A stretch of 7,953 nt of DNA from Tannerellaceae bacterium (GTDB lineage: Bacteria; Bacteroidota; Bacteroidia; Bacteroidales; Tannerellaceae), in contig JAIRZN010000154.1 in assembly GCA_031267205.1 (NCBI GenBank), positions 1 to 7,953 on the forward strand, in the 5' to 3' direction. The notes below the pieces were generated by a model. That model did no database searches. It had not been told where the DNA came from and saw nothing but the letters and a program-made list of their open reading frames with translations. The position numbers and the translations under genes are program-made. This document shows, piece by piece, positions 1-5,953 of the stretch. Position 1 is the stretch's first letter. Each line of letters begins with the position of its first letter.

Positions 1-95
1 GGGCGTGCCCCCGCCTGCGGCGGGGTCGGGCTATCCGCTACAAGTCCTCGCTCGCTACGCTCGTTCCGGTCTTTCCGCTACTATCCCTCACGCAA
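1..95. repeat. GC-rich hairpin-bearing element, probably a dispersed intergenic repeat, cut by the window edge
   Basis: This GC-rich block begins at or before the window edge and stops abruptly near 95, where A-rich sequence starts. It contains a perfect 7-bp hairpin (9-15 pairing with 19-25, loop TGC). The heptamer CCGCTAC occurs twice (35-41 and 75-81 region), and GCTCG/CGCTCG-like words recur at 48-64. From memory, similar blocks recur between genes in Bacteroidales genomes, but I cannot confirm copy number here. No gene is called. One forward frame happens to be open across it but has no ATG and no recognisable protein content. It could also be the end of a larger element lying to the left. 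Confidence 0.5.
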
Positions 96-180
96 AGAAC
101 ATAAACGACAAGGCCCGCCCCATACGCAAGCCCAGTCTCCCCCCCCGCAAACACGCCAAAATCCACCACTCCCGACAAAA

Positions 181-491
181 GAACATTTTTCAGAAAGTAC
201 CAAAAGCATAAAGTTGGTTGAAGAACATCTTTCAGAAAACCCCAAAAGCACTCCATTTGTTAAAGAACATTTTTCAGAAAGTTCCAAAAGCAAAAAGTTC
301 GTTAAAGAACATGTTTCAGATTTAACCAAAAGCACTCCATTCGTTAAAGAACATTATTCAGAAAGTTCCAAAAGCAGTCCATTGGTTAAAGAACATTTTT
401 CAGATTTAACCAAAAGCACTCCATTGGTTAAAGAACATTATTCAGAAAGCCCCAAACGCCCCAATTTGGTTAAAGAACATTTAAAAGAAAG
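181..491. repeat. Tandem array of 42-bp units (seven full copies plus a partial eighth)
   Basis: The hexamer GAACAT occurs at 181, 223, 265, 307, 349, 391, 433 and 475, exactly 42 bp apart each time, with no spacer between units. Units share a core of the type GAACATTTTTCAGAAAG then CCAAAAGC, and most end in GTTAAA. Units 4 and 6 differ at only 2 of 42 positions, while neighbours differ more, giving an 84-bp higher-order period. The array is AT-rich (unit 6 is about 31% GC) beside GC-rich genes. Because 42 is a multiple of three, one forward frame stays open and would read as a 14-residue repeat like VKEHFSESSKSTPF. It has only a TTG start (214), no export signal, and ends inside the neighbouring inverted repeat, so I do not call a protein. 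Function is unknown. Confidence 0.93.
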
Positions 492-495
492 GCTC

Positions 496-593
496 CCCGC
501 TGGCGCGGGCTTGTAGCCCGTGCCGATAGCTTGGTTGCACACAACATGTCTTTCCCAGGCGAAGGGCACGGGCTGCAAGCCCGCGCCAGCGGG
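496..593. repeat. 98-bp long inverted repeat (29-bp arms) with nested hairpins
   Basis: Positions 496-524 are the reverse complement of 565-593 over 29 bp with a single exception (T514 against G575, a pair allowed as G-U in RNA). The 40-bp centre holds a small GTTG/CAAC hairpin (534-537 with 542-545). Each arm also folds on itself: GGGCT/AGCCC in the left arm and CGGGCT/AGCCCG in the right, so the element can adopt a long stem or a multi-hairpin form. It carries no open frame of note and is too short to encode a transposase. It lies between the eighth 42-bp unit and a decayed further unit, as expected of a small palindromic inserted element. No clear target-site duplication is visible. A stable structured RNA or a transcription barrier are alternatives. 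Confidence 0.85.
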
Positions 594-599
594 ATCAAA

Positions 600-625
600 A
601 AATATTTTTCAGAAAGCCGGAAAAC
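600..625. repeat. Decayed copy of the 42-bp unit beyond the inverted repeat
   Basis: The stretch reads TTTTTCAGAAAGCC and then GGAAAACGC, closely matching the core of array unit 7. Its first six bases (AAATAT) differ from GAACAT by two transitions. It begins 125 bp after unit 8, one base short of three periods, so it has lost strict register. It is best read as a remnant of the array cut off by the inverted repeat at 496-593. Confidence 0.6.
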
Positions 626-724
626 GCATTGCCGAAGGCAAAAGAAAAAAGAAACGCGCCAGCCAAAACCTAATTCAATAAAAAACAAAAATACCCCAAA
701 CCTCAGTAGCAAGGGGGGGAATGT

Positions 725-773
725 AGGGGCGTCCCTCGTGGGCGCCCTCTTCGTATTGGCGCAGGAATACGAA
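725..773. repeat. Two adjacent hairpins in the intergenic region
   Basis: The first hairpin pairs 725-735 with 740-748, nine base pairs with two single-base bulges (G729 and T732) and loop TCGT. The second is a perfect 8-bp stem (750-757 with 766-773) separated by an 8-base loop. The two stems are one base apart. From memory, the GTAGGGGCG...GGCGCCC motif resembles a widely dispersed bacterial intergenic repeat, but this needs a search. No T-run follows on either strand, so a simple intrinsic terminator is not supported. About 118 bp separate it from the start of the first gene. The sequence between (774-855) is A/C-rich low complexity with nothing else recognisable. Confidence 0.55.
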
Positions 774-855
774 TAATTTAACCGTGCCCCTCACCCACCG
801 TACAACAAAAACAACAAAAAAAACGCCCCCACCCCCCATGATATGGTTTTTTCAA

Positions 856-863
856 TAACTTTG
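856..863 (+). promoter_or_regulatory. Bacteroides-type -7 promoter element before the XRE-cupin operon
   Basis: TAACTTTG matches the TAnnTTTG consensus of the Bacteroidota housekeeping -7 element. It lies 27 bp before the ATG at 891, which would place transcription start near 870 and give a leader of about 20 nt. No clear TTTG -33 element is visible at the expected spacing, so the call rests on the -7 match and position. It also argues for the start at 891 rather than the in-frame ATG at 843, which lies upstream of this element. Confidence 0.45.
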
Positions 864-890
864 GCGCATCAAAATTTAAAGCAGACAAAT

Positions 891-1445
891 ATGAATGAAC
901 AAATAAAACAAATCGCCGAACGCCTGACAGGACTTCGGGACGCGTTAGAAATCACCCCCGCAGAAATGAGCAAAACCTGTAATATTGCAGAAGATGAGTA
1001 CCTCCGCCTCGAAAGCGGGACGGTAGACATATCCGTCAGCATCCTGCACACCATCGCCCAAGCGTACAATATAGAGCTGACTACGCTCATGTTCGGCGAC
1101 GAGCCCAAGATGAACTCTTACTTCATCACGCGACGGGGAAAAGGCATCGCCGTGGAACGTACCAAAGCCTATAAGTACCAGTCCCTCGCCGCAGGATTCG
1201 CAGGCCGCAAGGCAGACCCCTTCCTCGTCACCGTCCATCCCAAGCCTGACGACGAGGAAATATACCTCAACACACATGCCGGACAAGAATACAACCTCGT
1301 CCTCGAAGGCCGCATAATGCTTCGCATCAATGGCAAAGACCTCACGCTCGAAGCCGGCGACAGCATATACTTCAACTCCGAGCTCCCGCACGGCATGAAA
1401 GCCCTCGACGGCGAGAAAGTAAGGTTCCTGGCAATAATCCTCTAA
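891..1445 (+). CDS. XRE-family transcriptional regulator with C-terminal cupin domain
   Basis: This is a 184-residue two-domain regulator. Residues about 5-67 form an XRE/Cro-type helix-turn-helix DNA-binding domain. Residues about 110-184 form a cupin beta-barrel with H129, E133, G140 and H167 (in LPHG) matching the HxGxE...G...H pattern of PuuR-like regulators. The cupin probably senses a small molecule or a metal-bound ligand. I chose the ATG at 891; an in-frame ATG at 843 would add 16 residues unlike the family and would lie before the likely promoter. The gene heads an operon and stops 14 nt before the acyl-CoA synthetase. Pairing of this regulator type with an AMP-forming synthetase is familiar to me from other bacteria, so it plausibly controls that enzyme and itself. 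The ligand is unknown. Confidence 0.9.
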   Translation: MNEQIKQIAERLTGLRDALEITPAEMSKTCNIAEDEYLRLESGTVDISVSILHTIAQAYNIELTTLMFGDEPKMNSYFITRRGKGIAVERTKAYKYQSLAAGFAGRKADPFLVTVHPKPDDEEIYLNTHAGQEYNLVLEGRIMLRINGKDLTLEAGDSIYFNSELPHGMKALDGEKVRFLAIIL

Positions 1446-1459
1446 TTAAGACCGGCAAA

Positions 1460-3109
1460 ATGATAGAAAGATTTGTAGAACAAACATCGTTCGAATCCCA
1501 AGAAGACTTCGCAGAAAACTTCAAAGTAAAAATACCGGACAATTTCAACTTCGGGTACGACGTCGTAGATGAGTGGGCCGCCGCCGAGCCCGAAAAGAAG
1601 GCCCTCTGCTGGACAAACGACCGCGGCGAGCACATCGACTTCACCTTCGGGGAAATAAAAAAGTATTCCGACCGCACGGCCTCCTACTTCCAAACGCTCG
1701 GCATAGGCCACGGCGACATGGTTATGCTCATACTAAAGCGGAGGTACGAATTCTGGTTCGCCGTCATAGCGCTACACAAGCTCGGCGCCGTCGTCATCCC
1801 CGCCACCCACCTGCTTACAAAGAAAGACATAGTCTACCGCAACAACGCCGCCGACGTTAAAATGATAGTATGCGCCGGCGAAGACGCAATCACCCGCCAT
1901 ATACTCGAAGCAATGCCCGAATCGCCATCGGTGGAAAGGCTTATATCCGCAGGCCCCCTCACGCCCGCAGGCTTCGAGGATTTCCACAAGGGGATAGCCG
2001 CCGCCCCACCCTTCAGCAGGCCGAAACATCCGAACGCAAACGGCGACATCTCCATAATGTACTTCACCTCCGGCACGACGGGCAACCCCAAGATGGTGGC
2101 GCACGATTTTACATATCCGCTCGGCCATATCGCAACCGGCAGCTTCTGGCATAACCTTTCAGAAGACAGCCTCCACCTCACCATCGCCGATACCGGCTGG
2201 GGAAAAGCCGTCTGGGGCAAGCTCTACGGGCAATGGATAGCCGGAGCGACGGTCTTCGTCTACGACCACGAGAAGTTTACGCCCGCCGACATGCTGCGCA
2301 TGATACAGGACTACCGCATCACCTCGTTATGCGCCCCCCCGACGATATTCCGCTTCCTTATCCGCGAAGATATGAGCCGCTACGACCTCTCCTCGCTCCG
2401 GTATTGCACCATAGCCGGCGAGGCCCTCAACCCCGCCGTCTACGAAGCGTTTTACAAACTGACCGGCATAAAGCTGATGGAAGGATTCGGGCAGACGGAA
2501 ACGACCCTGAGCATCGCCACCTTCCCGTGGATGAATCCAAAACCCGGCTCAATGGGCCTGCCCAACCCGCAGTACGATATGGATCTTATCCGCCACGACG
2601 GCTCAAGGGCGGAAGACGGCGAACAGGGCGAAATCATCATCCGTACCGGCAAAGGCATACCTTTAGGCCTCTTCAAAGAGTACTACCGCGACGCGCAACT
2701 GACGCACGAAGCCTGGCACAACGACATATACCACACGGGTGATGTTGCATGGCGCGACGAAGACGGCTATTTGTGGTTTGTCGGGCGCACGGACGACGTC
2801 ATCAAGAGCTCCGGCTACCGCATTGGCCCTTTCGAAGTCGAAAGCGCCCTCATGACGCACCCTTCCGTAGTCGAATGCGCCATCACCGGCGTGCCCGACG
2901 AAGTGCGCGGACAAATAGTAAAGGCCACCATAGTACTGTCCAAGGAATATAAAGGCAAGGCCGGCGACGCCCTGGTGCGCGAGATACAGGATCACGTCAA
3001 GAAAGTCACCGCCCCATACAAATACCCCCGCATTATAGAGTTCGTCGAGGAGCTCCCGAAGACTATAAGCGGAAAAATACGCCGCGTCGAGATACGCGAA
3101 AAGTCCTGA
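1460..3109 (+). CDS. AMP-forming acyl-CoA synthetase (ANL superfamily, Acs/medium-chain type)
   Basis: This 549-residue cytoplasmic enzyme should activate a carboxylic acid with ATP to an acyl-adenylate and then form the acyl-CoA, releasing AMP and pyrophosphate. Family motifs appear in order: the phosphate-binding loop YFTSGTTGNPKM (201-212), GEALN (320-324), the adenine-site motif EGFGQTETT (341-349), YHTGD (424-428), the hinge and CoA region GRTDDVIKSSGYRIGPFEVE (442-461), and the C-terminal PKTISGKIRR with the expected catalytic lysine K539. It is about 100 residues shorter than classical acetyl-CoA synthetase (about 650) and closer to the medium-chain acyl-CoA synthetase length, so acetate is not assured. 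Propionate, butyrate, branched-chain or aryl acids are possible. It lies 14 nt after the regulator and 9 nt before proB. No frameshift or lost motif is seen. Confidence 0.93.
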   Translation: MIERFVEQTSFESQEDFAENFKVKIPDNFNFGYDVVDEWAAAEPEKKALCWTNDRGEHIDFTFGEIKKYSDRTASYFQTLGIGHGDMVMLILKRRYEFWFAVIALHKLGAVVIPATHLLTKKDIVYRNNAADVKMIVCAGEDAITRHILEAMPESPSVERLISAGPLTPAGFEDFHKGIAAAPPFSRPKHPNANGDISIMYFTSGTTGNPKMVAHDFTYPLGHIATGSFWHNLSEDSLHLTIADTGWGKAVWGKLYGQWIAGATVFVYDHEKFTPADMLRMIQDYRITSLCAPPTIFRFLIREDMSRYDLSSLRYCTIAGEALNPAVYEAFYKLTGIKLMEGFGQTETTLSIATFPWMNPKPGSMGLPNPQYDMDLIRHDGSRAEDGEQGEIIIRTGKGIPLGLFKEYYRDAQLTHEAWHNDIYHTGDVAWRDEDGYLWFVGRTDDVIKSSGYRIGPFEVESALMTHPSVVECAITGVPDEVRGQIVKATIVLSKEYKGKAGDALVREIQDHVKKVTAPYKYPRIIEFVEELPKTISGKIRRVEIREKS

Positions 3110-3118
3110 CCCCGTAAC

Positions 3119-4186
3119 ATGAGAATAGCAGTAAAGATAGGAAGCAATGTGCTGGCGCGCAAAGACGGATCGCTCGACATCACGCGCATGTCGGCCTTAG
3201 TCGACCAGGTAGCGACGTTGCACAAGGACGGCATAGACGTCGTCCTCATATCCTCCGGCGCCGTAGCCTCCGGTCGCAGCGAGATACGGACGTGCAGAAA
3301 GCTCGACCCCGTCTCGGCGCGGCAGCTCTATTCCGCAGTCGGCCAAGCCAAGCTGATAAACCGTTATTACGAACTCTTCCGCGAACATGGAATCCGGTGC
3401 GGGCAAGTGCTCACAACAAAGGAAAACTTCAGCAGCCGCACGCACTACCTCAACCAAAAGCATTGCATGGAAGTAATGCTTGAGAACAAGGTAATCCCCA
3501 TCGTTAACGAGAACGACACAACGTCCGTAACCGAGCTTATGTTTACAGACAACGACGAGCTGTCGGGCCTCATCGCCGCCATGATGAAGATGGACACCCT
3601 CGTTATCCTCAGCAACGTAGACGGCATTTACGACGGCAACCCCGCAGACCCCGCCTCGTCGGTAATTCCCGAAATAGGTCGCGGCGAAGACGTGTCGGGC
3701 TACGTACAAGTTTCCCGCTCCGCCTTCGGACGCGGAGGCATGCTGACAAAATGCAGCATAGCCCGCAAGGTAGCCGACGAAGGCATAGCCGTCGTCATAG
3801 CCAACGGCAAGCGTGAAAACATACTCGTCGACCTCGTAAAGCCCGCCCACGACGTCTCCTGCACCCGCTTCCGCCCTTCGGAAAAGCCCGTCAGCAACGT
3901 AAAGAAGTGGATAGCCCACTCGGAAGGCTTCGCCAAAGGCGAGGTGCACCTCAACAAAGGCGCAGCCGAAGCCCTCGAAGGGCCGAAGGCCGTCAGTATA
4001 CTAATGGTAGGCGTGACCCGCATAGAGGGCGACTTCGAGAAAGACGACATCGTCCGCGTCATCGACCATTGCGGCCTGCAGATAGGCTTAGGATGCGCCG
4101 CCTACGACAGCCGCGAAGCCTCCATCCTTGCAGGCCGCCGCGACATAAAGCCATTCATACATTACGATTACCTTTATTTGGATTAG
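3119..4186 (+). CDS. proB: Glutamate 5-kinase with C-terminal PUA domain
   Basis: ProB phosphorylates L-glutamate with ATP to gamma-glutamyl phosphate, the committed and usually proline-inhibited step of proline synthesis. The 355 residues contain the amino-acid kinase fold: VKIGSNVL (5-12), SSGAVASGR (45-53), NENDT (130-134), TDNDELS (143-149), the segment ILSNVDGIYD (163-172) and GRGGMLTK (204-211). Residues about 275-350 look like the PUA domain found in E. coli-type ProB, including GVTRIEGDFEKDD (298-310). The length is slightly below the 367 residues of E. coli ProB, with both domains present. The product is labile and is handed to ProA, encoded only 3 nt downstream, which fits coupled expression. 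Leucine codons are mostly CTC, as in the two genes upstream. Confidence 0.96.
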   Translation: MRIAVKIGSNVLARKDGSLDITRMSALVDQVATLHKDGIDVVLISSGAVASGRSEIRTCRKLDPVSARQLYSAVGQAKLINRYYELFREHGIRCGQVLTTKENFSSRTHYLNQKHCMEVMLENKVIPIVNENDTTSVTELMFTDNDELSGLIAAMMKMDTLVILSNVDGIYDGNPADPASSVIPEIGRGEDVSGYVQVSRSAFGRGGMLTKCSIARKVADEGIAVVIANGKRENILVDLVKPAHDVSCTRFRPSEKPVSNVKKWIAHSEGFAKGEVHLNKGAAEALEGPKAVSILMVGVTRIEGDFEKDDIVRVIDHCGLQIGLGCAAYDSREASILAGRRDIKPFIHYDYLYLD

Positions 4187-4189
4187 AAC

Positions 4190-5431
4190 ATGGATATAGA
4201 CAATTTACTGCAAGAAGCCGCCGGCGCATCATACCTGTGTGATGTAGATGATATAGAAGCCGATTCTATACTGAACGACGTAGCCCTGGAACTGTTCGCA
4301 GAACAGTCGTACATACTGGCTGAGAATGCTAAAGATCTTAAAAGAATGTCGCCGGACGACCCTAAGTACGACCGCCTGAAGTTAACTAAAGACCGCCTGC
4401 AATCAATTGCCGACGATATGCGTGCAGTCGCCGCCCTCCCCTCGCCCATATACAAGATACTGAGCGAAACCGTCCGCCCGAACGGTATGGTGATAAAGAA
4501 AATAAGCGTACCGCTCGGAGTGGTAGGCGTCATATACGAATCCCGTCCGAATGTCACGCTGGATGTCTTTTCGCTGTGCCTGAAAAGCGGCAATGTCTGC
4601 GTGCTGAAAGGAGGTTCGGAAGCCCGTTATACAAACAGCGCCTTAGTGAGCGTCATCCACAAGACGCTTGAACAATACGGCGAGAGCTCTGCCCTATGCA
4701 CCCTCCTTCCCCCCGTCAGGGAAGCGACGGAAACCCTGCTGAAGGCCTATGGCCTCGTAGATGTGATCATACCCCGCGGCAGTTCTTCGCTGATAAACTA
4801 TGTGCGCGAGAATACGACTGTCCCGGTGATAGAGACAGGCGCCGGCGTATGCCACGCATACTTCGACAAAGACGGCGACAAGGTTAAAGGCCGTGACATC
4901 GTAAACAATGCCAAGACACGCAGGGTGAGCGTCTGTAATGCCCTCGACTGCCTCATTATCCACGAGAGCCGCCTGTCCGACCTGCCTTTTATATGCGAGA
5001 AACTGGCCGACAGCAGTGTGATAATATATGCCGACGACAAGGCTTACGAATCCCTGTCGGGCCATTACCCGTTCCTCAAGCGGGCCACTTCGGAGAGCTT
5101 CGGAACCGAATTCTTAGATTACAAGATGAGCATAAGTACCGTCTCCTCGTTCGGCGCGGCAGTCGTGCACATCATTCGCTACGGCTCAGGACATAGCGAA
5201 TGTATCATCAGCGAATCGCAGGATATAATAATGCAATTCCAGCAAACAGTAGACGCCGCCTGCATCTATGCCAACGTATCTACGGCATTCACAGACGGCG
5301 CCCAGTTCGGCTTAGGCTCTGAAGTTGGAATCAGCACCCAGAAGCTCCACGCCCGCGGCCCTATCGGCCTTTCGGAGCTAACAACTTACAAGTATCTTAT
5401 AGAAGGAGCTGGGCAGATACGGAAGCCTTAA
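4190..5431 (+). CDS. proA: Glutamate-5-semialdehyde dehydrogenase (gamma-glutamyl phosphate reductase)
   Basis: ProA reduces gamma-glutamyl phosphate with NADPH to glutamate-5-semialdehyde, which cyclises spontaneously to pyrroline-5-carboxylate. The 413 residues match the full-length family (E. coli 417). Visible hallmarks are VPLGVVGVIYESRPNVT (107-123), LKGGSEA (139-145), the catalytic cysteine C249 within RRVSVCNALD, GSGHSE (332-337), and the near-C-terminal DGAQFGLGSEVGISTQKLHA (369-388) followed by RGPIGLSELTTYKYL. It begins 3 nt after the proB stop, so the pair is surely co-transcribed. proC is not in the window. Its leucine codons favour CTG rather than the CTC of the upstream genes. 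Its final 35 bp overlap, on the opposite strand, the 3' end of the DJ-1 gene. Confidence 0.97.
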   Translation: MDIDNLLQEAAGASYLCDVDDIEADSILNDVALELFAEQSYILAENAKDLKRMSPDDPKYDRLKLTKDRLQSIADDMRAVAALPSPIYKILSETVRPNGMVIKKISVPLGVVGVIYESRPNVTLDVFSLCLKSGNVCVLKGGSEARYTNSALVSVIHKTLEQYGESSALCTLLPPVREATETLLKAYGLVDVIIPRGSSSLINYVRENTTVPVIETGAGVCHAYFDKDGDKVKGRDIVNNAKTRRVSVCNALDCLIIHESRLSDLPFICEKLADSSVIIYADDKAYESLSGHYPFLKRATSESFGTEFLDYKMSISTVSSFGAAVVHIIRYGSGHSECIISESQDIIMQFQQTVDAACIYANVSTAFTDGAQFGLGSEVGISTQKLHARGPIGLSELTTYKYLIEGAGQIRKP

Positions 5432-5942
5432 CTTCCCCGCCCTGCAGCCGGCTCACGATGGCAAGGGCGAAGTCAAAGACTAAGCCGGGCCCTTTGCCGG
5501 TGATAACGTTGCCGTCGACGGCGACTGCCTCGTCCGTTATCCGGGCTCCGGCGAGGTATGGTTCAAAGCTGGGGTAGCACGTGGCCTTGCGGCCGTCGAC
5601 GAAACCAAGCCCGCCGAATACCAAAGGTGCGGCGCATATAGCGGCAACCGTCTTCCCTTTTGCATAATGCTCCGTGAGGAGCTTTTTTAATGGCTCGCAG
5701 GCATTCAGGTTGGCGCTGCCGGGCATTCCTCCGGGCAAGACGAGGGCGTCGACGCTCTCGTAAGACACTTCGTCGAACAGGGCGTCGGCAACGAGGGTAA
5801 CATCATGTGCGCCCGTTACGGCGCGTTCTCCTGTGACGGAAACGACGGTGACGTCGATCTCACCGCGGCGCAGCACGTCGACGGTTCCTACGGCTTCGGT
5901 CTCTTCAAAGCCGGTGGCAAGAAATAAAACTGCTCTTTTCAT
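5397..5942 (-). CDS. DJ-1/PfpI-family protein (YajL/ThiJ-like)
   Basis: This 181-residue protein belongs to the DJ-1/PfpI superfamily. The conserved glutamate of FEETEAV (E16, equivalent by alignment to human DJ-1 E18) and the nucleophilic cysteine C103 in AAICAAP are present, as are LPGGMPGS (69-76), GKGPGLVFDFALAIV (149-163) and a C-terminal tail resembling that of DJ-1. The fold and length are complete. Family members are linked to oxidative or carbonyl stress, glyoxalase-like or chaperone activity. Older annotations calling them thiamine-synthesis enzymes are not supported by this sequence. It begins 11 nt after the TonB-like gene on the same strand, so it is probably the last gene of that operon. 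Its final 35 bp are antisense to the end of proA. Exact substrate is unknown. Confidence 0.92.
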   Translation of the reverse strand: MKRAVLFLATGFEETEAVGTVDVLRRGEIDVTVVSVTGERAVTGAHDVTLVADALFDEVSYESVDALVLPGGMPGSANLNACEPLKKLLTEHYAKGKTVAAICAAPLVFGGLGFVDGRKATCYPSFEPYLAGARITDEAVAVDGNVITGKGPGLVFDFALAIVSRLQGGEVKASVSAQLLL

Positions 5943-5953
5943 ACGATTAAAAA

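Noticed and set aside
181..491. CRISPR array
   Set aside because: The 42-bp units are contiguous and similar along their whole length, with no unique spacers between short identical repeats; no cas gene is present.
214..516. Small repeat protein starting at TTG 214
   Set aside because: No ATG, no export or domain signal, mostly non-synonymous unit differences, and the C-terminus is supplied by the palindromic element.
181..625. Replication origin with iterons
   Set aside because: No DnaA-box cluster, no rep or dnaA gene nearby, and the period is longer than usual iterons. Periodicity alone is not enough.
629..641. TTGCC/GGCAA hairpin as an intrinsic terminator
   Set aside because: The stem is only 5 bp and is followed by A-rich rather than T-rich sequence on the plus strand, with no T-run after it on the minus strand.
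750..773. 8-bp hairpin as a rho-independent terminator
   Set aside because: The stem is AT-rich and lacks a downstream T-run on either strand.
531..776. Possible 81-codon gene
   Set aside because: It begins with TTG inside the inverted repeat and reads through repeat and hairpin sequence; the peptide looks like no known protein.
843..890. Upstream ATG (843) as the regulator start
   Set aside because: The 16 added residues do not resemble the family N-terminus and the likely -7 promoter element lies inside them; ATG 891 fits better.
945..1391. 148-codon open frame antisense to the regulator
   Set aside because: It is a by-product of codon bias in the regulator gene, with no start context or recognisable domain.
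2233..2742. 169-codon frame within the acyl-CoA synthetase gene
   Set aside because: Out-of-frame reading of a complete enzyme gene; the product is an Arg/Pro/His-rich string typical of GC-rich shadow frames.
3197..3949. 250-codon open frame antisense to proB
   Set aside because: It lies wholly within an unmistakable proB on the other strand; C-rich third positions there suppress stops in the complementary frame. No family motif is seen.
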